Part shown: in pieces, positions 13,401 to 24,800 of the stretch | Layout: each line of letters opens with the position of its first letter | How positions within the stretch are numbered: the first letter of the stretch is position 1 | Position numbers and translations under genes: made by a program | Origin: Balanoglossus misakiensis | Taxonomy: Eukaryota; Hemichordata | Length of the DNA: 64,000 nucleotides | Direction of reading: 5' to 3' | Assembly (NCBI GenBank): GCA_040954595.2 | Contig: CM082592.2 | Coordinates: forward strand, 9,486,001-9,550,000 | The notes under the pieces: generated by a model | What the model was told of the DNA's origin: nothing | The model's input: only the letters and a program-made list of their open reading frames with translations | Database searches by the model: none

Positions 13401-16075
13401 GAGGTGTCCAGACTCGGTGACTGGGTTATGCTTGTTTCTGTGAGGTGATGCTTTATGATATAACAATAATTAAGTGGAATGCTCTTCTCTGAACTTTTCA
13501 CTTCTGATTATTTGACAAAAGCACAGCATGGCTCCTTTTGAAAACACTAAAGTCTAACTGATGAAAGGGGGAGTTCGTTTGTTCTTTTGATAAACCATAA
13601 ATACGACAAAGTCCAAACGTAACTTTCAGTCATTTTTTGGTGTAACACTACAGGTTTTGTAAAAATCACCAAAATAGTTTTCCACAGTATGTCTAGCAAT
13701 AAGGGGTTATCATATACCAGGGTTTTAATGATAATGGATATGTACCACTGTGATAGGAACATTTTCAGCAGTTGCTATGCTGCAACAGAATGAAGAAAGT
13801 GACGTGAAATGGAGTCTTTCTGGAGCTTCATGTCTATTTCTAGAAAAATAAAGCTTTTTTACCCAACACACTGATTTTGTTTCACACTGTGCCGACAGTG
13901 ACTTAATAGTAATCCAATTATTTTGGAAGGTATATTGTGCCTGACATCAGAAAAGTTAACTTGATAAGACAAGTGGACAATTGCTTTATCTTGACTGATA
14001 CACAGGCGAAGTGTATAACACAGCAATTCAGCCGAGTGCAGTGTGAGTTTCAGGTCAACCACGAAGAAGTTAAAACAAAGCGCCAGGCAACTGGCATGCA
14101 ATGTGCAGACAGTAAAATAACTGAGCTCCAGACATATCCTATCACATGTCAGATTGGCTCTCCTTGTTTAGAGTAAAGATGTCTGACACCATCTTGCTCT
14201 CCCCCAGTCTTGGGAGGCCACATAATCTGCCAAGGTTACTCTCCAGTTTGCCCATGTAAATTAGCTGGTGAAATACTCCTATTTCCTAAGGACCTTCAGA
14301 CTTGTGGAGTTGTTGAGACAACTGTCAAGGGTATTCCTGGTTGTATTAGAACCAAAATTCTGTTCACCAATTGAACTCTAGCTGCAGTTTACGTCTGCAA
14401 AAGAGTTGCCCGTTTATTAAAATTCAAACCATGCAGCATACAGGGAAATGACGAATAAAGTTCAGCAAATCAACGGGAAATAAGCTATACACCAAATCTA
14501 TTCCAATCACCCGGTCCACCTCCATTACTTCTCACACGGTATTCCTGACATGTGTAGAATGCCACGGTGTAGCACAAATTTTCAATGCGTATTTTTACAC
14601 AAGATTCCACCCCAGCAACTATTCAATGGTGCGGAATGTCTAGATTTGTGTTAATCCTTCTGCAAAGATGTGAACCCAAAACAGAAGGCAAAATTTCACC
14701 CAACCAAGACTGCTTCAGTGCCTTCTTGTTTCATACTTGTACGTAGTTTCCGAATCCAACAATAATGCCAAGACTGAAGTCGTTGGTGTTGGCCATAGAT
14801 GTACCATGTCAATTATTTCGTTTTCGCCAGACTTACACTTAAGTGGGAATGCCACAGATTCAATGAAGCTTCAGTATTTTAAAAATTCCACCTCTCAATT
14901 GAAGCCTTATTTATTTGGATTGATCATGCAATCAAATAAAAATTATTTACCACTAAATTTGTTTATACCTTTATCTAATTAAGAAGCGGGAGCTTTGACA
15001 TTTATTTTACAGTCTGCTATTTCATGTCTCGATACTTGCAGGAAAATGACAAAGGGGTTGATGGGAATGTCGCATTTTATTTTCTCAAACAATACATTAC
15101 ACTGTACTGTACTAACCACAGTACAGTTCACGTTATCACATGACATTTAGTTTACTTGTCTGACACTATAGCGCCCCACTTAAATATTTTCGGTTGTTCC
15201 TCTCCAGAAAAGCGTCAAGTTTTAGTTTTAAAAACTGGTAGATTCCATTCAAAATGGTTTATTCAAGTATAGTGTAAAATCCCTGCGGCCAAGGCTTTCA
15301 TGGTCCTGTGTAATACTGTATACTTTAACATTCACGTTTTAAACTAGTACTACATGTATTAGTAAACGACTTCCCCATTCGTCTTAGTGGTTTGGGAGCC
15401 AAAAACAGGAGTATTAAATCCATCGTATGGCGTTGTTTATGTTGGTGTCACTATCCCAAATCTCACCGTCCCTACCCACCCAAACAGAGGTATTCTTTTT
15501 CATGCCAATGACTTCGTAAGCTCTATTCAAACCGACTGAAGGATAAAAACCCTGATCTGTCGTACCGAAAACAACGACACTCAACATCAATCAATATCTG
15601 TCACCTCTCGCCTCGTTTAGTTTTGTTCCCCAAAACCGGGCCTTGACTTTGACAAAAGTAGTTCTGGCCAAGTGTGTAATGATATTGAAACTACTGCCAG
15701 GGGTTATTTCAGAGTTTTGGGGCGTACATTTATGTTTGCCACGCTGTTGTAACGTAGTCAACTTCTAAGTTCCACCGTTTTTGTCCAACTCGGGAGTTAG
15801 GGACGACACTAACCCAACAAGAAGTTTTCTCCAAACGACAGTCAGTGCAATTCGGGTTGTACAGGAAAACCGAGGCAAGAACAGTTGTCCCATTAAGACT
15901 CGGGTTTCCTTTAACCGGAACAGCATGAAAACCGTCAATGTTAGGGAAAAAACTACCAGTTTAGGAAATAAGTGTGTGTGGTAAACACAAAACGCGACAC
16001 CGTGTTCGACCGTGAAGTGTGAACACAACTAGATCAGTTTTAAACGGCAACCCCTTAAACAGCGTGTATGCTCAC
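2533..16075. other. Long non-coding stretch, probably intron 1 of the TTC28-like gene
   Basis: 13.5 kb without a recognisable exon, RNA gene or transposon protein on either strand. It contains the 7365-7502 microsatellite, many AT-rich segments and scattered TACATGTA words. The longest open frames (for example 10412-10876 minus and 6436-6840 plus) have low-complexity, Cys- or Thr-rich translations without a known domain. Part of it could be intergenic if the proposed first exon is wrong. Confidence 0.55.
7365..7502. repeat. Compound (CT)n/(ACTC)n microsatellite
   Basis: About 22 copies of CT at 7365-7409, followed by ACTC-type tetranucleotide repeats interspersed with CT runs to about 7502. 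A C9 run directly precedes it. It lies in the long first intron of the TTC28-like gene and has no coding role. Confidence 0.95.
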
Positions 16076-16108
16076 CTTCTCTCGCTCCCTGTCGCCTGAT
16101 CTATCCAT
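16076..16108 (-). CDS. TTC28: Proposed first coding exon of the TTC28-like gene
   Basis: On the minus strand an ATG at 16108 opens 11 codons (MDRSGDREREK) that run into a consensus donor AAG|GTGAGC ending at 16076, phase 0. Joined to the acceptor at 2532 it reads on in frame as AMRDGQDTS and so on, a hydrophilic N-terminus in keeping with the next exon. An in-frame TAA lies seven codons upstream, so this is the first in-frame Met. A short upstream ORF starts at an ATG 22 bases earlier and ends at the TAG overlapping this start. A YY1-like AAAATGGCGCC lies about 120 bases upstream. The link to the exon at 2218-2532 (13.5-kb intron) is inferred from phase and sequence character only. Confidence 0.5.
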
Positions 16109-17009
16109 CCCGATCACCTCTGATTACTTCCATTGATTACTGGACATAATCCAAACGGGAAAATCACATGTAAGATATTAAAATTCGGGCGTGAAAACTA
16201 CGAAACGATAATTCCGTATGCGAACGCGGCGCCATTTTATTTTCAGGTGAAGCCTTTGGTAGCTTACTGTTTACATTTGCTCCCACTGGGGTTGAGCGTT
16301 AGATTTCACCATGGCAACAGTAGCAGCTTAGAAACAACTTTTTAGGGCTTTTCGTACACGAATAACATATTGCTAACAGATTTGTGCAAGAAAATTACAA
16401 ATCAAAGCAATTTAAAGCGTTTTATCTTGTTCGTTTGTTTCTATGATAGGGGAGGAAGTTTGAATGTTGTAGCAGCTTATCAAATGAAGCCTTGGTGGAA
16501 TGCGAGGGGGCGTGGTTCCTCGTAGGGCTATTGTCATATTTGTTTTGATTGACGTCCACCGATTTCAGTAGCGATTTCAGTGCACTTGTAAATTTCAAAT
16601 GCAATCCGATCGATAAGCACCTCTTTAAATTTCGTTACGTGGGGGCGCACTGGATAAAAACTAAATTTTTTTGTCAATGTTCCACTGCGTGTAATCATTT
16701 TGAACTGGCTTTGCCCGGCAACCTTGTTAACTATACAACCCAAACCAAAATCACGGTCATTTTGAACTTGCGACTGATGAGTGTTTTATTTGCCATAGAA
16801 ATGCATTGTGCAGAAAGCCGAAAAAGTATTGTAATAGTCAAATACATTTCTGCTGAAAACATGTTGCTATCCAAACGTCAGAATGAGATCTATGGCAGGA
16901 AAAATCAGGAAAAGTTTGGGTGAAGCGTGAAACTATTTGCTATTTAACTTGTAACCAAAGTACGTAATCGATCATTACAAAAAGAGTTTTTACAATAACA
17001 AAATAAACT
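16109..17009. other. Upstream flank of the TTC28-like gene
   Basis: Contains the likely 5' UTR and promoter of the TTC28-like gene near 16.1-16.3 kb (YY1-like motif, local CpG). From 16.3 to 17.0 kb I see only AT-rich non-coding DNA. Confidence 0.4.
16228..16238 (-). promoter_or_regulatory. YY1-like promoter motif upstream of the proposed TTC28 first exon
   Basis: On the minus strand AAAATGGCGCC is a close match to the YY1 motif AAnATGGCGGC. It lies about 120 bases before the proposed TTC28 start in a locally CpG-containing stretch. Its ATG would open a short ORF that ends after about 23 codons, so it is more likely promoter or 5' UTR than coding. The call rests on motif and position only. 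Confidence 0.3.
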
Positions 17010-18090
17010 TGTTAAGTTAAACCATAAAATGATATACATGTAAATACATTTGGTTGAATCTTGTAGCATCTGTCGGAAATTCCATCAACATCGTTATCAT
17101 TGTCATTCAAATGACCTGGACGAGCATTCAAATCTCCACAAATAAAAAAAAAGTCCACTTCATTATCATGCATGGGTCCCGGAAAAATATTTTCGGGTGG
17201 AAGGTAGCACGAAAAATACAAACAATAAACAATAAATAAATAACTCGTAGTACTTCTGAGTTTACTATTCCAATACCAAGCAAATTGGACCGTAGTCACA
17301 TCTAGAATTTCCTTGTCGATCAGAAATCCTTTACAATTCGTCCACTTGTGGTAATGCGATAATCTTCACCATTCGGACGCTCGTTCAGGGGGAACCGCGC
17401 ATTTAATTCGGCCGGTGTGCAACTTTCTCCTCACTTTCACGACCATACCTCCATGCCTGGACGCAAACACCATTAAATAAAATTATAATCCCTTTTTTCA
17501 AGCGTTGTTTTATCTGTGTAGTCCTTTCTTTTTCTGGTCAACGTTTTCTAAAGCAAACTTCGCAATCCGGGCACATCTGAAATTGGCCACATCTTGACGT
17601 GACGGCGACTTCGCAGTCGAATAGCATGCGAAAAATTCACTTCTGACGCCATATTAATCCCTTGTAGGACGCAGTTTACTTTATCATCCAAATTTCCACC
17701 GTAAATATGCGGTAAACTTGAAGCAATAACAGTTACATCTGTGTTATCTGTAGGGATGACGGTTGACATTCCATTTTGGCCACCTGGTGTACGCTGCAAC
17801 TTTTGTTCAACAAGGCCGACTTTACCTTCCAACAAAGAAATTTCCATGGGAAATCCATCCTTCAATTCTTTCGTCGTGTGTTGGAATAATGACACCATGT
17901 CATATTTTCAGTCTACTAATTATCGAGGAAACGCTGGGATGTAGACCGAACCGCTTGAAGCTCTTGTGGTAAAATGCTTCACGTCATGACCATTGTCACG
18001 CTGCCTCGTGTCGTCATCTTCACTTCACTTCCAGCATCGTCAGAGGCTTTCCAGTTTGGTCTGGATCTTTTTTCTTCAGCTGAAGACATG
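17010..18090 (-). mobile_element. Decayed non-LTR retrotransposon (LINE) with ORF1-like and endonuclease-like pieces
   Basis: Read on the minus strand, the order is as follows. From 18089 comes a basic N-terminal piece (MSSAEEKRSRPNWKAS). Around 17970-17900 there is a broken stretch that resumes in other frames (ILPQELQAVRSTSQRFL). At 17898-17548 an open segment carries a coiled-coil part (ISLLEGKVGLVEQKL) and an RRM/CTD-like part (DVTVIASSLPH, HAIRLRSR), and it continues in another frame as ARIAKFALEN. Near 17400-17330 comes NGEDYRITTSGRIVKD. At 17180-17080 a piece of AP-endonuclease type reads FFICGDLNARPGHLND. The GDxNAR motif is typical of LINE ORF2 endonucleases. Frameshifts and stops show the copy is dead, and no reverse transcriptase domain is visible. 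It lies between the 3' end of SMYD4 and the proposed TTC28 start. Confidence 0.6.
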
Positions 18091-18664
18091 CTATTCGAAC
18101 CGAACCAACACAAAAAAAATGGCAAATACCAAACAAAAAACACGTTGGCCTTTCGGTTTGATATGAAGAAGTCCAAGTTCAGAATTTTGCAACACACACC
18201 AGCAGCACACTGACAGATCTTGTCTCTCACGTCACGTATCACGTGCGTTCACCTCGGCAACAGCGCCCCCATCGTTTGTCTGATAAGAACTTATGTTTAT
18301 CATACTTCTGAAACTCTACTTACATCTTGTAATATAACATCACAAATATTAGCGAAAACCTACTTGAATGTATGGTAAATAATACTTGCAAAATAAGTAT
18401 AGTAGACTTTCGTGACAATTCATTACGCCTCTTGAAACAAAGGTGAAATAAACTTGAAAGTAGACACTTTTGCTATATTAAAGTTGATAAAAAAGTAATA
18501 TACAAGTTAAGCTTCACAATTAAAATATTTGTTATTACCCATGGAATTAAACTCATGCATAGCAGTTTGTCGTTTGGTGAAGTGAACAGGGTTCAATAAA
18601 CTTCATGGATATATGCAAAGCACTTTCTTATTTATGCCCGTTTGAGGGCATGAAGCCAGAGAAT
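18091..18664. other. Intergenic DNA after SMYD4, with a CACGTG/TCACGT cluster
   Basis: 3' flank of SMYD4. At 18226-18247 TCACGTCACGTATCACGTG packs three overlapping ACGT cores, including an E-box palindrome CACGTG at 18240-18245. It directly precedes the start of the LINE remnant, so it may be part of that element's promoter. The remainder is AT-rich, and no canonical AATAAA is seen on the minus strand close to the SMYD4 stop. Confidence 0.4.
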
Positions 18665-18818
18665 TCAAAGTCCATCTAGCAGAGATTTCATTTCTGAGAG
18701 TTCCTTTACACTAGGATGATTTGGACCACAGTATATCTTGAAAATATCCAATGCTCTGTTCACAACTCCTAATGTTGATGATTGTCGACTGAAAGAAATA
18801 ACAAGGGAATCATCAATT

Positions 18819-18855
<37 letters not shown>

Positions 18856-21800
18856 CCACCACCACCATCATCATCAATGACATATATGCAAGACCCCCAT
18901 CAGATAAGTCCTTACCTGTTGAACATAATCTGTGCTAGTTTTTGTAATTCATAAGCTAGTTCAATACTCTTGCTTCCATGTATCAACCCCACAGTTGCTA
19001 TACTTCTCTTCAGGTACTTACAAGCTTCTTCATGATTGCCTGAAATCCAACCAATGCTCTCATTAGTTAAACTTTCAGATCCGTTGTTTTCATCCAAGCT
19101 CATAAAACGAATTTCCGTTATGTTTTATTATTAAATCTGAAGAGAGTTATTCAAAAATTCACTCCAAAGCATTGGTAATCACAACAGCACCTTACAAAGT
19201 TGGCACACTTACCCAGAGTAACATAACATCTAGCTAGGGAGTCCTCCGTATCAGACATTTCTTTATGGTGTTTATAGAGAACAGACTGCTGCAGTTTGTA
19301 ACACTTATGAAGCATAGCTAAAGATTCTACAGACCAAAACCAAAAGATATAATACAGTGAAAGCAAGTTTGTCACAGAAATTTCATTTCCAAACTTTTTC
19401 CAACGATATCAAGTTAATTAATGTGTACAGATTAATTCTCTTGTATGAAGCTTTTGATCAAAAGCATGTGAAAATTCTTCAATTTCATTGACAATTATTT
19501 CTGGACTCTCTTCCACTGACCTTGAAATTCCGACATTTCAAGAAGCTCAACACCTCTGGAGAATAACTTCCTAGACATCTCTGCAGTCTGTCGAGAAATT
19601 TCTGAATGTTAGATTGATGAATCATTTTCTAAAATCAATTTTGTCAGTGCAGGAATAACTACAGTTCAGTTGCAAAAGAAAAAAAAATCACCTTGTGAGC
19701 ATCTTCTAGATTTTTCTCAGCCTGGCATTTCTGGTTGACACACTGTCCATGAAGTGTACCTGATTCAGCAGTTGGTGTGCGACCACGTCCAGCCACCACC
19801 GCCTGACCACACCTGTCGCAGCGGTACGCATCTTTCAAGTCAACTTTGGCATCATTCTCACAGGCTTCACAGTGGCATGTGAAGTAATACTGTTCCTCCA
19901 AGGCTTTCTGCCGGTTATCTTTGCTCATGTGACTGACATGTGGTCCTAAAAACACAACTCTGATTGGTTAGTTGACAACCCATACATTAGCAAGAGACAT
20001 TTCAACATACACACTGAAAAGTATTAGAACAGTCTAGTTGATCAAACATCAAAGTGTGATGTCAAAGGAAACAAAGATATAGATTTACCATAACAGTGTA
20101 AAATTTCTTCTCCACAGGAAATTCTTCTTGTTGCTCTGACTGTGAGTTGATTTCCATGGTAACTGAAAATTTCAAAAGATAAGATGGGTGTAGAGTTATA
20201 ACAGCCTGACAAAATGAGACAGTACGAGACCCAGCCAGAGTTACCATGGATACAACTGATGATGGGAACAGGCATCAGCTTTCCTACAAAGGTTGCTTGG
20301 AAACAATTTAATCCTAAACAGGAGATTGTCCGCAGGGATTTAGAATGAGGAAGAAGAAAGATTGTCTGAGAAAATGAACACAGCCTTGCTGCCAGCCCAG
20401 ACTAATCAGTCACGTCATACCCCAGCAGGCCTGCCCCTGCCCTAATGAGACACAAGATAACATTAGGTACAGGCAAACGATAAGCACACACACACAATAC
20501 GGCCGTCTCACCTGACAATCACATTGGGATCACAGCCGTGGTTTAACAGACTCGCTGTTGGGAAGACGGCACTGGCTAGCCTGACCTGCCTCACACTCTC
20601 CACCACAGCAACCGGCGGGGTTGTCGTTTCGCCGCCCTCCGCCTCCACTGCAGTGATGGCGTGTACATTGCATCGCAACTGCTGCATGTGACGCAGAAGG
20701 AGCACGGCCACTGACAACTCGGCGTCCGCCAGAGGGGCTTGGAAATCCACGCACACTGCAGTTCCCAGATCACAGGACTTGCTCATCTCCGAGGCTAGAG
20801 TTCTTGAATCCGCACATCCTTGTTCACTTGAAATTGACCTTGACGTTACGTTGCCTTCTTCCTTGTCGCCTCGTTCCTGTTCCCACGGCAACTCAACCCT
20901 TGTGTCCTGCACTGGGTTGTCAGCCATTAGCTTCAGGGAATTTGTGACAACTTTTGACAACAGTATTGATGTCTGTATCGGAAACAAAACATAACATTTT
21001 CATTTAATGTTGCCAAGCTGAACTACATGCATACAGTATACTTTTTACTACAGCTAGCCATTTATAAAGACCTTTTTGAAATCCCACCTTTTACGTCTGC
21101 ATGAACTATAATCTGCATGCAAATTTGATTTCATGTAAACATTACCAGAAAACAATAACTGAATATTGTCCCCCCCCCCAAACCAATTTCTGAATTTCCA
21201 ACGGGAGCATTGTGGAAAAAATAGTTCTCCAACACGTGAGTGAGGTGGCAATTGTACGCATGTGCACTAACGTCAGTTGATAGAAATTAGAATGACACAT
21301 TGGTTATTGACATTTCCACAAGGCCCGAAGGCTTTCTTGCACAGAAAGGACAGGAAACATGAAATGTGTAAAAATACTGCTCATGACGTCAAATGTAACA
21401 TTGCTTCTGGTTGAAAGACATCTAGGATTTAAAGAACGAAAACTTGCACTGGGAAAATATCAATGACAACAGGAAATCAAAGTGGGTGGTGGATAAAATT
21501 TAAAGGGGTGGCTGGTCGCGTTAACCCTTTTACCACCATGGTTCGGTCCAAATCCATTGTTTTCTATGGTACAGTTGGACCTCTGAAGAGGTAACTGGGG
21601 GTGAAAGGGTTAACACCAGTCATGGAGAACACTGCAATGTGTTGGAAAGTGAAATATATGGAAAGCAGAGACAGGGAATGTCAAAATCAAAATCTACCAT
21701 TGCACAGTAGAAGTTGTACTCTGTTGGGTGATTCTCTGAGTGAGACATTAGATTGTACACGCTGAAGTAATCCCCTCTGTATTTGGATGAGATATCTTGA

Positions 21801-24800
21801 GCACAATTATCATCATCGCTTTCATTTCCTGTGAGATGGCGATATTTGCATATATTCTGCCAGCCAGACGTCAGTAATATCCGCAGACTCAGCTGGGCAA
21901 TGGAGCCTACCTACAAGAAAATTAATCACAAATTATAGAAATGGACAATTTCGATGAAAACCCACTTAGTGTAAAAGCAAACTGTACAGTTTGAGAACCA
22001 GAACAAAGGAAAATACAAGAGGTTAGCTTGAAGAAATGAGAAAGAGATTCCCAGAAATGATTGATTTTGAACAACATTTGAAACTTGGCATATTAATGCA
22101 GAAATGAAAGGGAACAGCCAAAATGAACCCAACAGTACTCTGCACTATACATGTTTAATGTGAGAAACCCACCAAATACAGAAACCTATTAAACTGGAGG
22201 CAACCACCAGCCTTTGTACATTGACTGAATCATTACAAGTAAAGCGTATGCGTGGATCATGTTCCGAACAGACTGTCATCCGTACCTGCTCCAATATCAG
22301 CCAGAGAGGGCACTCTACATGATGGTACCGTTGCCAGCTGGACTCTTGACAATCTTCACTGCAGTATCGCACATGTGTACACTGCGGACATCTAGCAGTT
22401 AATTTCACACACAAAACACTAGTTAGTTGATTCAGTTTCCAGCAAAAAAGTGCTAGAATTCTATAACATACAGAATTTCATAAAAGTGTAGAGACTTTTA
22501 TAAACAGTTTCGCTTACGGTATTGTGGTCATGGAGACTGGCTGTATGCAATGGTAGCAATGGCTGCCGTAATGTGTCGGCAGTAGCACCACTGCATATGC
22601 ATTCTCTTGTATTACAATATCACCAGCTTTGATGTCTCCGTTGGCCTGACAAAAAAGAGAGAGAGAACAGCGCACATTTTCTTTCTGTTTTCTTCAAGAT
22701 CGTATACAGATCAAGCAATCATTTGAACAACTTCCAACTCAAGCAGTTGAACGTGTTGGTTTACAAAGTTCAAGGTGCCACGACTGAATAATTCTTACAA
22801 AGCTGACATTTTATTTTTTCTGAAAGATTTGTCACGTGGGTGGCAATTGTATCCTGTGACAGCTGTGTTGTCAGACCAGTCCCTTCAGTTTCCCTGAGAT
22901 TCATTAATCAAGCAGACTGCAAAACTTTGTCACTTGGGGGCATCTGCTCCAGGACACAACCAGTTACGGACAAATGAACCTTCATTTCTCGACAGACCTG
23001 ATATAAATGTGACTCCAGACAGACAAGGGCCAAAGGCAGTACACTCCTATACGTTACTGTAAATTCAAACCTGAAAGGCCTTAAGGGGCAAACACTGCAA
23101 AGAATGACCGAGAATATGGGGTTTATTGTGAAAAGCTCTCACTCAGTTGCATATACAAAGTGGTCTGCACTGCCACAAACAGTCTCGGTAACATTGTACT
23201 TACTACGAGATATCTGCCATGACTTTTGCTATATTTCAGAGTGACTGATCTGCATGCATTCGCGATGCACTCCGACTGCTCAAACGTTTCAGAGATGACT
23301 TTGTCATCCACCATTCCTGCCCCACATCCTCCTTGTGCTTGCCTGTATCGATAGCAGGAAAAACAGCTCAAAATTTTAAATTTATGTTAGTTTGGAGAGC
23401 ACACTGTCTATAATTTAGTCTAGTCTAGTCCAGTTACCTTTTCTGTCTAGTATAGTCACATAATTCCTCAGTATTCTCCATTTTAGCTTAAACTACTTTA
23501 CCCATATCTCATCAGATAAATGCAGTTTAATGAACTCTTACCTTTGTGGTAATGTTGCAATCTTAGACAGCATTGTCTCGAGTTCCTTCATCGCACTCAC
23601 TGAAATTAAGTCATGATGTCATCAGTGAATTGACTAAAAGACTGAAAATTGCAGGAGATGAATATGAGAAATGTCAATTGCTAAAAGCAATACATTTTCA
23701 CTAATACCATGCATGACAAATATACATCATGAACTCAAGATTTTAAATGCTATATCATTACATGTATTGGTATATTCAGGTTGCTATTACATATGACTAA
23801 GATTTACTAGTCAAGATAGATGACATACAAATAGTCTGCAATGGATTTAACAGACGGGAAACGACTATTAGGATAAAATCAACTTAGGCCTGTCTGCAAA
23901 ATACCTTTTACAGAGTTTACAGGTCATTGTCCACAAATTCATTATCCTTTGCAACTGGATAAAATATCACTCTGAACTTTGTTCGCAGAGACCAAAGTAT
24001 TGGCTGCAGTTTTATCTCAGGAATTAGTGTCACAATTTCTGGAAAATATATATCTACCTTTCTTTGGTTGTTCTAAGCTGGATGACTGACACAATTCCAT
24101 TGCTTTCTTGAATGCTAAAATGTCAAACATAAGCAAAATTATCACTTTCATGTTTGGATACATTGTAAAATATGGGCAATCATGCAGCAAATAACTAACC
24201 ATGTATTTGCCTGAGTTGGAGCTTGTGTAATGAAGTATAATGGATGATTTTCTGCTCATGGTAAAATCTCCAAATGTCCATACTCCCATTTCGAAATCAA
24301 TATAAAGTCAATCACAATATGAGGGAGTGTGGACCATAAACCATGCCCCCTTGTGAAGAATGTATCACCTAACCTTGTTCTGCAGACCATAGATTGCCTT
24401 CTTGGTAATAACACTGGCCCTTTCTTTGGACCAATTTGTATCTCAGATTTTCTGGATATCCATGTTTCAGGGCTCTCTCAATGTCTTCTTCACAAGCCTG
24501 TTAAAAAGATGGAAATCAGGCATGGTTTTTTTTCACTTACATTATTTTATTTTTAGGATGTCTGCAAAAAATGTCATTCCTAATGTTTACTTCTCAACAT
24601 TAGTTTAAATATTTACAGGTCTGCGTACCTTGTATTCCTGTAAATGATACAACACAGCTGATCTGTTTCCATAGCAAAGGGGTAACTGGGAATCTTGTGC
24701 CTCTGTCTTGCTGACCTTTGACCCTACGCTTGATTCGGCGGAGAGTATGCTCTGTGTGAAACACATAGAGGAGAAAACTAACCTGAGTTATAAAATGCTA

